From NCBI GenBank assembly GCA_016926475.1, contig JAFGON010000023.1:1-64000 (forward strand): a stretch of 64,000 nt of DNA, in the 5' to 3' direction. Numbering within the stretch: the first letter of the stretch is position 1; each line of letters begins with the position of its first letter. The notes under the pieces are model-generated. The model saw only the letters and a list, made by a program, of their open reading frames with translations. It made no database searches and was not told the DNA's origin. Shown piece by piece: positions 51,079 through 59,806 of this stretch. The translations under genes were made by a program, and so were the position numbers. Source of the stretch: a candidate division WOR-3 bacterium (GTDB taxonomy: Bacteria > SDB-A).

Positions 51079-51696
51079 TTATTTGTCAGGTGTTTCTTTG
51101 AAAATGTCGAAAAGTTCTTTTATATCCGACATGTAAATTTTTACAACTTCATCTTTATCCTTCTTGAACCTGTTCTCGGAAAATCCAATGAAGTAGCTGT
51201 GAAAAATCGACCTTATAACAACGTTCAGAAGATCTGCCCTCTTTTTGGGAATCCCGCAAAATTCTGCCGCCTTTTGAAAAGCCTGGCTTTCCAATCGAGT
51301 TGTTTTCGATTCCATCAGCTTGGAAATGACATTAGGGGTGTTTTTTCCGAAATATGTAAAATTTATGAGCCTGAAAGCGTCTTTGTGTTCGAAAGCGTAA
51401 TAAGCGATCGCCTTCCTAATCTGTTGAAACCGATCAAGCGGGGTTTCAAATACTACATCTTTTGTAAATCTTGCTATATATTCGAAAATATCATCCATGA
51501 ACTTAAGGGCAACGTAGTATTTTAATTCGTGTATGTCTTTGAAATACGAATACAATGTCGCGTAATGGTATCCTGCAATATCAGCTACTTTTCTGACGCT
51601 TAAATACTGAATGCCTTCTTTTTCTATTACCTGACAAGCGGCATCTACAAAGTAACCTAATGTTCTCTTTTTTCTGATCTCCCTTTTTGACTCCAT
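51079..51696 (-). CDS. TetR-family regulator divergent from a micropeptide unit
   Basis: 205 residues. N-terminal helix-turn-helix: YLSVRKVADIAGYHYATLYSYFKDIHELK. The rest is helical with aromatic-rich segments (AFRLINFTYFGKNTPNVISK), as in TetR ligand domains. The ATG is 8 bp below a TATAAT (51710-51705) with no Shine-Dalgarno, so it is probably near-leaderless. It is divergent from two tiny ORFs, with a dyad lying over their promoter, so it is the likely repressor. Confidence 0.88.
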   Translation of the reverse strand: MESKREIRKKRTLGYFVDAACQVIEKEGIQYLSVRKVADIAGYHYATLYSYFKDIHELKYYVALKFMDDIFEYIARFTKDVVFETPLDRFQQIRKAIAYYAFEHKDAFRLINFTYFGKNTPNVISKLMESKTTRLESQAFQKAAEFCGIPKKRADLLNVVIRSIFHSYFIGFSENRFKKDKDEVVKIYMSDIKELFDIFKETPDK

Positions 51697-51743
51697 GTAT
51701 ATATATTATAAAAAAAAATCTTTTTGGTAAAGAAAAAAAACCC

Positions 51744-51772
51744 TTGACAAATAATCAAACAATGTTTAATAT
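51744..51772 (+). promoter_or_regulatory. Near-consensus promoter of the micropeptide unit with overlapping dyad
   Basis: TTGACA (51744-51749), 17-bp spacer, TAATAT (51767-51772). An inverted repeat AACAAT/ATTGTT (51758-51763 with 51776-51781, 12-bp centre) spans the -10 and is a candidate site for the divergent TetR protein. Confidence 0.75.
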
Positions 51773-51818
51773 TTAATTGTTGTTTTAATTACAACCGTCG
51801 TTTAAAAGGAGGAAGAAA

Positions 51819-51938
51819 ATGAAAGTTTTAAAGAAAAAGAAAATTAACGGCAAAAAAATCCTGAAAAAGAAAATCAAAGGACAAAAACCAATGACAGAAA
51901 GGTTTTACCTGTCGTGGAACCCTTTGTTTTTGTGGTGA
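51819..51938 (+). CDS. 39-residue Lys-rich peptide with aromatic C terminus
   Basis: Translation: a basic N-terminal half with two imperfect Lys blocks (KKKKINGKK and LKKKIKGQK), then PMTERFYLSWNPLFLW at the end, rich in Trp, Phe, Tyr and Leu. AGGAGG lies 7-11 bp before the ATG, among the best ribosome sites in the window. It sits between a near-consensus promoter and a strong terminator. The charge layout suggests membrane activity or a precursor peptide. No family was recognised. Confidence 0.65.
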   Translation: MKVLKKKKINGKKILKKKIKGQKPMTERFYLSWNPLFLW

Positions 51939-51942
51939 AAAA

Positions 51943-52050
51943 ATGGATGAGAGAAAACTCGGTTCTTTGTCTTCGGTGGTAAAGTCCGTCGTTTCTTTTG
52001 ACGAATCGAAGATAAAAGTGTTTGAAGATTTTTATATTCAAAGAATCTAA
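51943..52050 (+). CDS. 35-residue peptide, second ORF of the micropeptide unit
   Basis: ATG four bases after the first peptide stop, with a weak GGTG upstream, so translation would rely on coupling. The sequence begins MDERKLGSLSSVVKSVVSFD and ends KVFEDFYIQRI. It has a small repeat SVVxSVVSF and mixed charge, unlike the basic first peptide. It ends 20 bp before the terminator hairpin. No homologue is known to me; it may be a partner or immunity-like peptide, or noncoding. Confidence 0.45.
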   Translation: MDERKLGSLSSVVKSVVSFDESKIKVFEDFYIQRI

Positions 52051-52070
52051 AAAAGCGTATTTATTTTTCG

Positions 52071-52106
52071 CCGGCGAATTTATATAATAATTCGCCGGTT
52101 TTTTTT
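52071..52106 (+). terminator. Strong terminator closing the micropeptide unit
   Basis: Perfect 10-bp stem CCGGCGAATT/AATTCGCCGG (52071-52080 with 52089-52098), 8-nt loop, followed by eight T. It separates the micropeptides from the amidohydrolase. Confidence 0.95.
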
Positions 52107-52122
52107 CAAAATTGGAGAATTT

Positions 52123-53484
52123 TTGTTAGCGTTGAAAAATTGCATGTCAATAGCGACTTTCGACGGCGAAGAAAGAGAGCTGTCAAACCATGATATAATA
52201 GTTGAAGGCAACAAGATTAAAAAAATCTCCAAATCCCCTTCAATAAGTCAAGATTTTGATGGAGAGATCCTCGACTGCAGCAGCCACCTCGTCCTGCCAG
52301 GCTTTACAAACACCCACCACCACATGTTCCAATCCCTCACAAGGAATTTAAAACAGGTACAAAACGCCAAGTTGTTCGATTGGCTGAAATTCCTATACGA
52401 CAAATGGGTTAACATTGACGAGGACTGTGTCTATTATTCCACTCTTTTATGCTGCTCCGAACTGATGCTTACCGGATGTTCGGCTTCTTCAGACCACATG
52501 TACTTGTACCCGCCGCAAATTTCAAAGAGTATACTCGGGGTTCAGTTTGAGGCGGCAAAAAAAGCGGGGATCAGGTTTTCCCCTTCCCGGGGAGCGATGA
52601 CAAGAGGAAAAAGCGACGGCGGGCTCCCCCCCGATAAAATAGTCCAAAAATGGGATGTTGTTTTGAAGGACATGGACGATTCAATCTCAAAGTTTCATGA
52701 TCCTTCTCCTTTCTCGATGAGCAGGGTGATATTGGCGCCGTGCAGTCCATTTACCGTCGAAGAAAACCTCATGAAAGAAACCGCCTCTCTCGCCAGGACC
52801 AAAGAAGTCATAATGCACACTCATTTGGCTGAAACAAAAGACGAGGAAGAATACTGCATGGAAATCTACGGTAAAAGACCTCTCGGTCTTATGTCGGATC
52901 TTGGATGGCTTGGCAAGGATGTTTATTTCGCCCATGGAATATACTTCACAGAAGATGAATTGGATTTGCTCGCAGAAACAAACACAGGAGTCTCCCACTG
53001 TCCGACTTCAAATATGCGCTTAGGCTCTGGAGCTGCGAAAATCCAAAAGATGAAAGATCTAGGAGTCAGAATTTCACTCGGTGTCGACGGTTCTTCTTCA
53101 AACGATACCTCTGACATGCTCGCGGAAGCTCGAAACGCTTTGCTTCTCGCCCGAGTATTTGGAGGACCGGATGCTCTGACGGCAAGAGAAGTTTTACGTT
53201 TTGCCGCAAAGGGCGGCGCGCAGATGCTCGGTTTTGAAAACTCCGGTACTTTAGAAGAAGGTAAAGCTGCCGATATCGCAGTCTTTGATCTCGGCGGCAT
53301 AGACAGGGCTGGATCTCTGTCTGATCCTGTCGCCTCTATTATCTTTACCGGTTTTTCACATAAAACCGCATACACAATTATTGACGGTAAAATCGTCGTG
53401 AGAAACGGTCAACTCGTATCAATAGACGAAAGACAGATATCGGAAAAGGTTAACTCTCTTTCAAAAAAACTCATCGAAAAATAG
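52123..53484 (+). CDS. Amidohydrolase of the 8-oxoguanine/guanine deaminase or chlorohydrolase group
   Basis: 453 residues, TTG start with GGAG nearby. Metal ligands are visible in NTHHHMFQSLTRN, HTHLAETKDEEEYC and HCPTSNMRLGSG, then SLGVDGSSSNDTSDML with the catalytic Asp. The C terminus has the GTLEEGKAADIAVFDL signature of subtype III amidohydrolases (SsnA, guanine deaminase, AtzB-like). The likely reaction is deamination of a purine-like ring. It begins 17 bp after the terminator, so it needs readthrough or its own promoter. Confidence 0.87.
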   Translation: MLALKNCMSIATFDGEERELSNHDIIVEGNKIKKISKSPSISQDFDGEILDCSSHLVLPGFTNTHHHMFQSLTRNLKQVQNAKLFDWLKFLYDKWVNIDEDCVYYSTLLCCSELMLTGCSASSDHMYLYPPQISKSILGVQFEAAKKAGIRFSPSRGAMTRGKSDGGLPPDKIVQKWDVVLKDMDDSISKFHDPSPFSMSRVILAPCSPFTVEENLMKETASLARTKEVIMHTHLAETKDEEEYCMEIYGKRPLGLMSDLGWLGKDVYFAHGIYFTEDELDLLAETNTGVSHCPTSNMRLGSGAAKIQKMKDLGVRISLGVDGSSSNDTSDMLAEARNALLLARVFGGPDALTAREVLRFAAKGGAQMLGFENSGTLEEGKAADIAVFDLGGIDRAGSLSDPVASIIFTGFSHKTAYTIIDGKIVVRNGQLVSIDERQISEKVNSLSKKLIEK

Positions 53485-53497
53485 CATTAGCAAAATC

Positions 53498-54778
53498 TCA
53501 ATCGCAGTACACTACAGGCAGTTCATTCCAATTCGTCGTGTACCTCTTTGACAATTTTTTTCTTTTCATTTTCCAGGAATTATCAAATCCTGAAGAGGCG
53601 AAGCCCACGGTTTCTCTTCCCATTTTTCGGTTTATTTCGTCTATGGTTTTTATTATTTTATTTTTGGATTGGTCTTCTTCTTCGAAAATCGACTTGCTGA
53701 TCTCATCCTTTTTGATGATTCCGGTAAAAACAACCCCTGCTTTTTTATATTTGTACCCACTCCTGAATATGTTCTCCAAAGCTTTATGAGAATGTTTTAT
53801 TAGTGAGGGGGTATAGTTCGTCGGGTTTTTAATCCTTACATCTGACCAGTTCGCGTATTGTTCTTCGTCCTCGTTGAACCTGTCGGTAGTTATGTAAACA
53901 GTCATCGACAACGGGACCGCGTTTTGGCTTCTCAGCTTGACAGCAGCCAAAGTAACGTATTGTGAAAGGGCGTTTTTCAACTCTTCAATTTTCTCTACAG
54001 TTCTGCCGAAAGATCTTGAACAGGCCATGCCCTTTTTGTCCGATGGCATGTTTTCAATGTCAATGCATGGCTCTCCGTTCAGTTCGAGTAAGGTTTTCAA
54101 TCCAACTACCGTTAAATTTTTCAAAATCCATTCTCTGTCAGCATTTTTTAAATCCAAAGCTGTAAAAACACCTTTTGAAGCCAGCTTTAAAGATTGCTTT
54201 GCTCCGATTCCCCAGACATCTTCGGTTCCAAGGTTTTGGAGAATTTTGTCGATTTTCTCAAATTTATATATGTCGACAGCACCAGAACCGTTTTTTTTTG
54301 CTTCTTTTGTAGCTATTTTCGACAACGTCTTTGTCTCGGCTATTCCAACTGAAACAGGTATTCCTGTCCATTTCAAAACAGTCTTCTTTATTTTTAATCC
54401 CAGGTCTAAAAGCCTTTTTTCTTCAAATCCTTCAAGGAGGACAAAGGCCTCATCTATCGAATATACTTCAACATCAGATGAAAATTGCCTCAGGGTCTGC
54501 ATTACCCTTATAGACATGTCTTGGTAAAGTTCGTAGTTGGATGAAAACACTTTCACTGAGTTCTGTTCTATGAAGTTTTTTATCTTGAAAACCGGAACTC
54601 CCATTTTGATTCCCAGCGCTTTTGCCTCTTCAGACCTTGAGACCACACAGCCGTCGTTGTTTGAGAGGACGACAACTGGCACGCCTTTCAAAGATGGAGC
54701 GAAAACCCTCTCGCAGGAGACGTAAAAATTATTGCAGTCCACGAGGGCTATGGGAGGATGATACAAAGGGCTTTTCAT
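53498..54778 (-). CDS. umuC: DNA polymerase V catalytic subunit (Y family)
   Basis: 426 residues. Y-family active-site segments are [18 protein letters not shown] and [16 protein letters not shown] helix-hairpin-helix region follows ([19 protein letters not shown]), then the little finger and a UmuC-type C-terminal tail. It performs translesion synthesis with UmuD'. Its ATG directly follows the umuD stop (TGAATG). Confidence 0.94.
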   Translation of the reverse strand: MKSPLYHPPIALVDCNNFYVSCERVFAPSLKGVPVVVLSNNDGCVVSRSEEAKALGIKMGVPVFKIKNFIEQNSVKVFSSNYELYQDMSIRVMQTLRQFSSDVEVYSIDEAFVLLEGFEEKRLLDLGLKIKKTVLKWTGIPVSVGIAETKTLSKIATKEAKKNGSGAVDIYKFEKIDKILQNLGTEDVWGIGAKQSLKLASKGVFTALDLKNADREWILKNLTVVGLKTLLELNGEPCIDIENMPSDKKGMACSRSFGRTVEKIEELKNALSQYVTLAAVKLRSQNAVPLSMTVYITTDRFNEDEEQYANWSDVRIKNPTNYTPSLIKHSHKALENIFRSGYKYKKAGVVFTGIIKKDEISKSIFEEEDQSKNKIIKTIDEINRKMGRETVGFASSGFDNSWKMKRKKLSKRYTTNWNELPVVYCD

Positions 54779-55219
54779 TCAAGCCAATGGATGAATCACG
54801 TAAGTCACAACGCCCCAGACCTCAAAATTCATTTCAGGTTTTACTTCAATGGGCTTGTATTCAGCGTTTTCAGGGACAAGATATATTTTTTCTTTCTTTT
54901 TGTGTATCCTCTTGACTGTAAATTCCCCGTCGATTACAGCGATTACAACCCTGTTGTTGCCTGGTTTTTCAGCCCTGTCGACGATGAGGATGTCCCCTGA
55001 ATTGATACCCGCGCCTACCATGGAATCGCCCGAGACTTTGATAAAAAAAGTCGCCGATGGGTGTTTTATCAGAAATTCGTTTAGGTCGAGTTTGTTTTCG
55101 GCGTAATCTTCAGCCGGAGAAGGAAATCCAGCGGATATTTTGACTTCGAAACATGGAATTTTTATTTCTGCTTTTTTTTCGAATGAAAACATTTCTGTGA
55201 CTTTGATCTCTTTTCTCAT
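54779..55219 (-). CDS. umuD: UmuD-like S24 self-cleaving protein
   Basis: 146 residues from ATG 55219. The cleavage-site region AGFPSPAEDY, the catalytic Ser in KVSGDSMVGAGI and the Lys in EFTVKRIHKK are present. It cleaves itself on RecA filaments and joins UmuC. The longer frame to 55255 has no support. A TAGAAT 7 bp upstream suggests a leaderless mRNA. I see no E. coli- or Gram-positive-type LexA box, so SOS control may use another motif. Confidence 0.92.
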   Translation of the reverse strand: MRKEIKVTEMFSFEKKAEIKIPCFEVKISAGFPSPAEDYAENKLDLNEFLIKHPSATFFIKVSGDSMVGAGINSGDILIVDRAEKPGNNRVVIAVIDGEFTVKRIHKKKEKIYLVPENAEYKPIEVKPEMNFEVWGVVTYVIHPLA

Positions 55220-55226
55220 TGGATTA

Positions 55227-55255
55227 ATTCTATTTGTTTGAGGGTCTAAAAGCAA
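55227..55255 (-). promoter_or_regulatory. Candidate promoter of umuDC, near-leaderless
   Basis: Minus strand TTGCTT (55255-55250), 17-bp spacer, TAGAAT (55232-55227). Predicted start is within one base of ATG 55219. The -35 is weak. Confidence 0.5.
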
Positions 55256-55288
55256 TTGAAGGTTGAAAATCTTTTGTCTTAACCCCCT

Positions 55289-56485
55289 CTACATTGTGAT
55301 TTTGTCGATTATTTTTTCTTTTATTTCTTCAAATGCCATAAATTTTGAAAACTCTTCTCTGTTTTTGTAAATTTCGGCAAAAGGATAAATTCTTCTTTTA
55401 AATAAGGAAATCACCCTGGAGACATAGGCAATAAAAACGTCAGGAAAAGGGGCTTCAATTTTCTCCATCTCGATTATGTGCTTTGGGGTTGGAAACAGAC
55501 TAAAATAAAGAGAGACAAGGTTTCTCAAGAAACCGGATTTTTTTTTGAATCTGCTGAAAGATGTGTGTACCGTCTGCTGTTTTTTAAGAGAAAAAATCAA
55601 CGCGTCTTCGAGAGTATTTTCATCAATAGACGCCTTTTGTACAATTTCTGATAACTCTTCGGGAAGTTCGACTCCAAATAACGCATTGACAGCTTTTGCA
55701 ACAAGTCCAACTGCCTTTATGGCTTTTGTTTCATGCGCTATTTCTGAAAACTTTTGCCACTGGATTTCTTCTTTTTTTAAAAAAAGACCAATATCCAAAA
55801 AATGCAGAAGCTTGACTTGGAAAACATGAAGGAAAGCAATATGAAGACACAAATACAGCAGTAAATGTTCTTTCGACAAAACCTTGCATTTTACGTTTCC
55901 GATTTGAACATTTGTTGCGTCTGCCCAGACCTCTTCCATATCCAGCAAAAATGGATTATCAGGAGGCAAAAGGTTCCAATGAACTTCGATTTTCAATGGT
56001 TTCACGCCGCTGTAGATCTTTTCTGATACAGTATATCCATAGTGATAATGGTACTTTTCAATCCAGGTAATGTTCCAATTTTCTGGAACCGAGATTTTCT
56101 TCATGCTTTTATGAGCCTTTTCAACATGGGCTTTTTTGACCAATATGTCCAAATCTGACATGGGCCTCTGTTTGAAAGAGCGGTATATCTCCTGGGCAAC
56201 ATGCGGGCCTTTCAAAACAATGAGGTCTATTCCATCTACGGAAAAAAGTTTTTCAACCTTTTCCAAAATCGCCAAATAAGCCAGCGAATCCCTCCACGCA
56301 GGTGCGTAGCCAGAGGAAAGCGATTCAAAGATTTGGGGGGGGACATCCGCTTTTTCTGATTTTAAAACTTCCGAAAGGTACCCCGAAAGAGAGTGGTATT
56401 GTGCCTCTTTGGCAACTCTTTTCCACCCCTTTTCATCAATACCAGACGGAAATTTTTTTTCCTTTGCAAGTGAAAGGATATCCAA
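55289..56485 (-). CDS. Nucleotidyltransferase-family protein (PF14907-like)
   Basis: 398 residues. The central signature is LIVLKGPHVAQEIYRSFKQR followed by PMSDLDILVKKAHVEKA, with the two metal-binding Asp (SDLDI) of the minimal nucleotidyltransferase fold. Helical regions flank it. Members of this family occur beside ABC exporters in peptide and polysaccharide gene clusters; the acceptor is unknown. It is downstream of the ABC exporter gene (22-bp gap) in a three-gene minus-strand operon. Confidence 0.8.
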   Translation of the reverse strand: MDILSLAKEKKFPSGIDEKGWKRVAKEAQYHSLSGYLSEVLKSEKADVPPQIFESLSSGYAPAWRDSLAYLAILEKVEKLFSVDGIDLIVLKGPHVAQEIYRSFKQRPMSDLDILVKKAHVEKAHKSMKKISVPENWNITWIEKYHYHYGYTVSEKIYSGVKPLKIEVHWNLLPPDNPFLLDMEEVWADATNVQIGNVKCKVLSKEHLLLYLCLHIAFLHVFQVKLLHFLDIGLFLKKEEIQWQKFSEIAHETKAIKAVGLVAKAVNALFGVELPEELSEIVQKASIDENTLEDALIFSLKKQQTVHTSFSRFKKKSGFLRNLVSLYFSLFPTPKHIIEMEKIEAPFPDVFIAYVSRVISLFKRRIYPFAEIYKNREEFSKFMAFEEIKEKIIDKITM

Positions 56486-56507
56486 AAACAGGTCTATTGT
56501 CTTTCTT

Positions 56508-58301
56508 TTATTTTGCCTGTTCTTGCAGACTTTTTGCGTAAAGCTCGGCGTAAAACCCTTCTCTTTTTATAAGGTTTTCATGAGAATCCATCTCAACAAC
56601 AGTGCCTTTGTCGAGAACGTATATGATGTCGGCATGCTTGACGTTTGAAAACTTATGGCTGATCAGCGCGACTACAGCTTTTTTTGATAGGGCTTTGACC
56701 TTTTGTAAAAACAGACGTTCCGTCTCCGGGTCGAGATGGGAAGTCGGCTCGTCAAAAATATAGACAGGCGCCCTTTTAAAAAGGCACCTGGCCAAAGCCA
56801 GCTTCTGCCATTCGCCAAAACTCAGCTCTTCTCCTCCCTTGAACCATTTCCCCAGCTTTGTGTTTATGCCTTCGGTCAACTTATCCAAAATATTAACAGC
56901 TCCCGCGTCTCTTAGAGACTCTACCACAGACTCGTTTTCCATTAACCTTTCAACGTCTCCTATGCTTACGTTTTCAGCAAGGGTGAGCTGGTATTTCTGG
57001 AAGTCTTGAAACACCAAAGAGACCGAATCGTACCACTTCATGGGTTCAATTCTCTTCAAATCAATACTGTCGACAAATACGCTGCCCCCGTCCGGGTCGT
57101 ATAGACGGCACAATATTTTCGCGATTGTCGATTTTCCGGATCCGTTGCTCCCGACAATAGCCGTAAATCTGCCCTTTTCAAGCGTCAAGTTCAGGTCATC
57201 GAGAGCTTTCAGTTTCGAACCGGGATAGGAAAACACTACTTTTCTTAGAGAGATCTTTTCAACATTTTCAAATTTCGATTCAACACCAGGGGGCGACGTA
57301 ATAATTTTTGTTTTTAAACCCAAAAATTCAGCGAAATAAGACAGGAAAAGGCTGTTTTCATAAAGTCCGACAAACCCTCCAAGCAACCCCTTGAGACTCC
57401 CTTGCCCTCTTTGGAAAGCCTGTAAAAACATGACCAGGTTTCCGAGAGAGATCTCCCCTCTATAGGTTTTAAAAGTCATAAAAACCATGAGCAAAGCTAG
57501 GATGGAAGACGAAAATACTTGTGAAGAAAAATCCGCGGCGGATTTTTTTATCTTAATTGATATTAGTTTTCTTCTGATAGTGTTTCTAATGCTTTGAAAT
57601 CTATCTCTGAACAACTGGAATGTGCTGAAAATCTTCACTTCTTTCGAGGAACTTTCCGAAGTCAAAAGATAATTGTAATACCAAGTCTCTCTTTCTTTTT
57701 CTGTTATTCTTTTCTGCCACGAGTATATTTTTTTAACGAAATAAAGCTGGACAAAAGTACCGGGAATTACGGCGGCAAAAAGAATCAATCCTACTAAACT
57801 GTTTACGGAAAATATCAGCACCGCTACCCCTGAAAACGTTAAGAGGTTTTGGAAAATCGAAAAAAACTGGTTGAGGGTGTTGACTGGTCTGTAGGGGGAT
57901 TCTCTTTGAGCCCTGTGTAGGGTGTCGTAATAAACAGGATTGTCGTAGTATGCTATGTCGATTTCAGAGGATTTTTTATGCATAATTTCATAGACTTTGT
58001 CGGATGTTTTAAGCGAAAAGTATTCCGAGACAATATCGTTCAAGGAATCCGCTAAAAAACTGACGAAGTAGGCGGCTCCCGCCGCGGCGATCAGAGCAAT
58101 AGACTTTAACATTCCTTGTTCTGGATTAGTCGAAGAAAGACTTGTAGCAACTGAATCTACAAAAAGTTTCACGATATACAAAAGCAAAACTGGTATCGCG
58201 GAGCGTATCACAGTCAGAATAATTCTGGCGAAAAAAAGTTTTTTTGAAGCGTAAAAAACGACCGCTATAGCGTTTTTAAGTCTAGAAAAACTATTTTTCA
58301 A
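56508..58301 (-). CDS. ABC exporter, fused permease and ATPase
   Basis: 597 residues. Six transmembrane helices occupy about 1-310. The nucleotide-binding domain has Walker A IVGSNGSGKSTIAKIL, signature LSFGEWQKLALARCLF and Walker B APVYIFDEPTSHLDPE. The signature LSFGE differs from the common LSGGQ by two residues, as in some lipid and peptide exporters. ATGA overlap with the upstream lipoprotein gene couples them. The cargo is unknown. Confidence 0.92.
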   Translation of the reverse strand: MKNSFSRLKNAIAVVFYASKKLFFARIILTVIRSAIPVLLLYIVKLFVDSVATSLSSTNPEQGMLKSIALIAAAGAAYFVSFLADSLNDIVSEYFSLKTSDKVYEIMHKKSSEIDIAYYDNPVYYDTLHRAQRESPYRPVNTLNQFFSIFQNLLTFSGVAVLIFSVNSLVGLILFAAVIPGTFVQLYFVKKIYSWQKRITEKERETWYYNYLLTSESSSKEVKIFSTFQLFRDRFQSIRNTIRRKLISIKIKKSAADFSSQVFSSSILALLMVFMTFKTYRGEISLGNLVMFLQAFQRGQGSLKGLLGGFVGLYENSLFLSYFAEFLGLKTKIITSPPGVESKFENVEKISLRKVVFSYPGSKLKALDDLNLTLEKGRFTAIVGSNGSGKSTIAKILCRLYDPDGGSVFVDSIDLKRIEPMKWYDSVSLVFQDFQKYQLTLAENVSIGDVERLMENESVVESLRDAGAVNILDKLTEGINTKLGKWFKGGEELSFGEWQKLALARCLFKRAPVYIFDEPTSHLDPETERLFLQKVKALSKKAVVALISHKFSNVKHADIIYVLDKGTVVEMDSHENLIKREGFYAELYAKSLQEQAK

Positions 58302-59092
58302 AAATCGCTCTCTCTGTAACTCGAACCCCCCAAAGCTTCCCTTTCAAACCACTCTCCGTCATATAATTTCATCAGTTTTGTCAATCCCTCCCAGAGATAC
58401 ACGTCTGTTCCGTCCAAGTTACGCCTTAACCAAAAACCTATTGCCATGCCAACTGTCCACTCGCTATAACCGTCTCTTACCTGGTATTCTTCGAGAACGC
58501 CTTTATACCTGTCTTCGAGAAACAAAAGAGCGTCAACGCGTCCTAAAACGACTTTTTCGCGATAAAGTTCAGCTTCTTGTTCGACATTCCTCTCTCTTTC
58601 GAGGTACAAAAAGGATTCTGTCATCATCCTGAAAAACCTTTGGAAAACCCTGTGGTAGACCTCTCTGTAAGTTTGGTCTAAAAACTCGTCTTCCGGAAGA
58701 GGGATCAAATTTTGATAGCCCCAGATTATGATTTCCGGGTTGTAATAACCGAAATCTTCACTTTTTAAAAGTATTTGTATGCCTGAAATCCTTTCTATTG
58801 CACCGATATCCTGATAATGTTTCAGCGTGTACCCGTCCTCCAGTAAAAAAGTAAAGGCCTCAGCGAGAGATCCGTAATAAAGAATCCCGTTTACTCCGGC
58901 GAGAAACATTTGATTTTTATCGCAACCATCAAACATATATTCATACGGCCATGAAAACCATTCTTCGTACAACAATTCTAAATTTTCTCTTGAAAGTGAG
59001 TTTCCCAGACAGGTAACGGTTGCATTGTCTTTGACGAGCAAACCGCAGGAAAGGATTGACAGCGAGACAACCAAAAACACCGACCTTTTCAA
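58298..59092 (-). CDS. Hypothetical lipoprotein of the ABC/nucleotidyltransferase operon
   Basis: 264 residues, TTG start with AGGAGG. The signal ends in LSILSC (lipobox). The body is rich in Trp, Tyr and acidic residues (WFSWPYEYMFDGCDKN, ESFLYLERERNVEQEAELYR) and mostly helical. No motif was recognised. It is the first gene of a three-gene operon and overlaps the ABC exporter by four bases, so a role in export or maturation at the membrane is likely by context only. Confidence 0.7.
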   Translation of the reverse strand: MKRSVFLVVSLSILSCGLLVKDNATVTCLGNSLSRENLELLYEEWFSWPYEYMFDGCDKNQMFLAGVNGILYYGSLAEAFTFLLEDGYTLKHYQDIGAIERISGIQILLKSEDFGYYNPEIIIWGYQNLIPLPEDEFLDQTYREVYHRVFQRFFRMMTESFLYLERERNVEQEAELYREKVVLGRVDALLFLEDRYKGVLEEYQVRDGYSEWTVGMAIGFWLRRNLDGTDVYLWEGLTKLMKLYDGEWFEREALGGSSYRESDF

Positions 59093-59161
59093 TTTGCCTC
59101 CTTTTGTGGACTTGAATGATTATTTTGTATATCATTATTCCAACAATGGCAAGGAGAGACG

Positions 59162-59806
59162 ATGAAAAAAGAGATGTTTTTATTGGCTTTGGTTTGTTTT
59201 TTTTTCAACGGATGCACCAAAAATACAGACGAGATTGTCACGGCTGCAAAACAAAAACCATCCGACAACTACACGTGCTTTGTTCTTTCTTTACCCGACA
59301 GCTGCAACTGTCTTAAAAACGGAAAATATATCATGCCCTTGGATCATTCGGAAGTGACGGAAGGAGCTTACTCCAGTTTATCTCTTAATTTCAATTCTGT
59401 TTTGGAATCAGATCAAACGGTTTATTTCGATTTAATGCTTCCAGCCACCGAGAAATTTTCTGTTTTTGTCGGAATGTGCACTCCCCTGGGGTGTATCCTG
59501 GACTGTGAAAAGCCAGAAAGTTCGTTTTCAATCTCTGAAGACGAATACACGAACCTGAAAACTTTATACGGCGATCCATTATCTCCTTCTATGACAGTCA
59601 CCATCGTTAAAGGAGTGGATACGTTGGAAAAGGTTGTTTTCGACAAATTCAGAATTGCAATAGACTCCTTCTCCGTCGAAAGCACGCTGGTAACTCTCCG
59701 TTCCAGCCATGTCGAGCTTTCAAGCTCTTCGGACCCGGAATTGCGTTTGGAGGGCGAGATCTACATCTCCGGACAGGAACCCGCACAGACAATGGTAGAG
59801 CAGTGA
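59162..59806 (+). CDS. Hypothetical lipoprotein
   Basis: 214 residues with AAGGAGAG before the ATG. Lipobox FFFNGC (Cys about residue 18). Cys pairs in the body (DSCNC, GMCTPLGCILDC) suggest disulfides. No family was recognised. It is coupled to the protease-inhibitor gene by a 4-bp overlap (GTGA or a nearby ATG), so the two are probably made together. Confidence 0.7.
   Translation: MKKEMFLLALVCFFFNGCTKNTDEIVTAAKQKPSDNYTCFVLSLPDSCNCLKNGKYIMPLDHSEVTEGAYSSLSLNFNSVLESDQTVYFDLMLPATEKFSVFVGMCTPLGCILDCEKPESSFSISEDEYTNLKTLYGDPLSPSMTVTIVKGVDTLEKVVFDKFRIAIDSFSVESTLVTLRSSHVELSSSSDPELRLEGEIYISGQEPAQTMVEQ

Noticed and set aside
51935-51982. Third tiny frame from GTG 51935 overlapping the first micropeptide stop
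   Set aside because: Only 15 codons, and it overlaps the better-placed ATG at 51943 in another frame; no separate support.
55220-55288. LexA/SOS box upstream of umuD
   Set aside because: I looked for CTGT-N8-ACAG and GAACATATGTTC-like sites and found none; only a weak promoter is visible.
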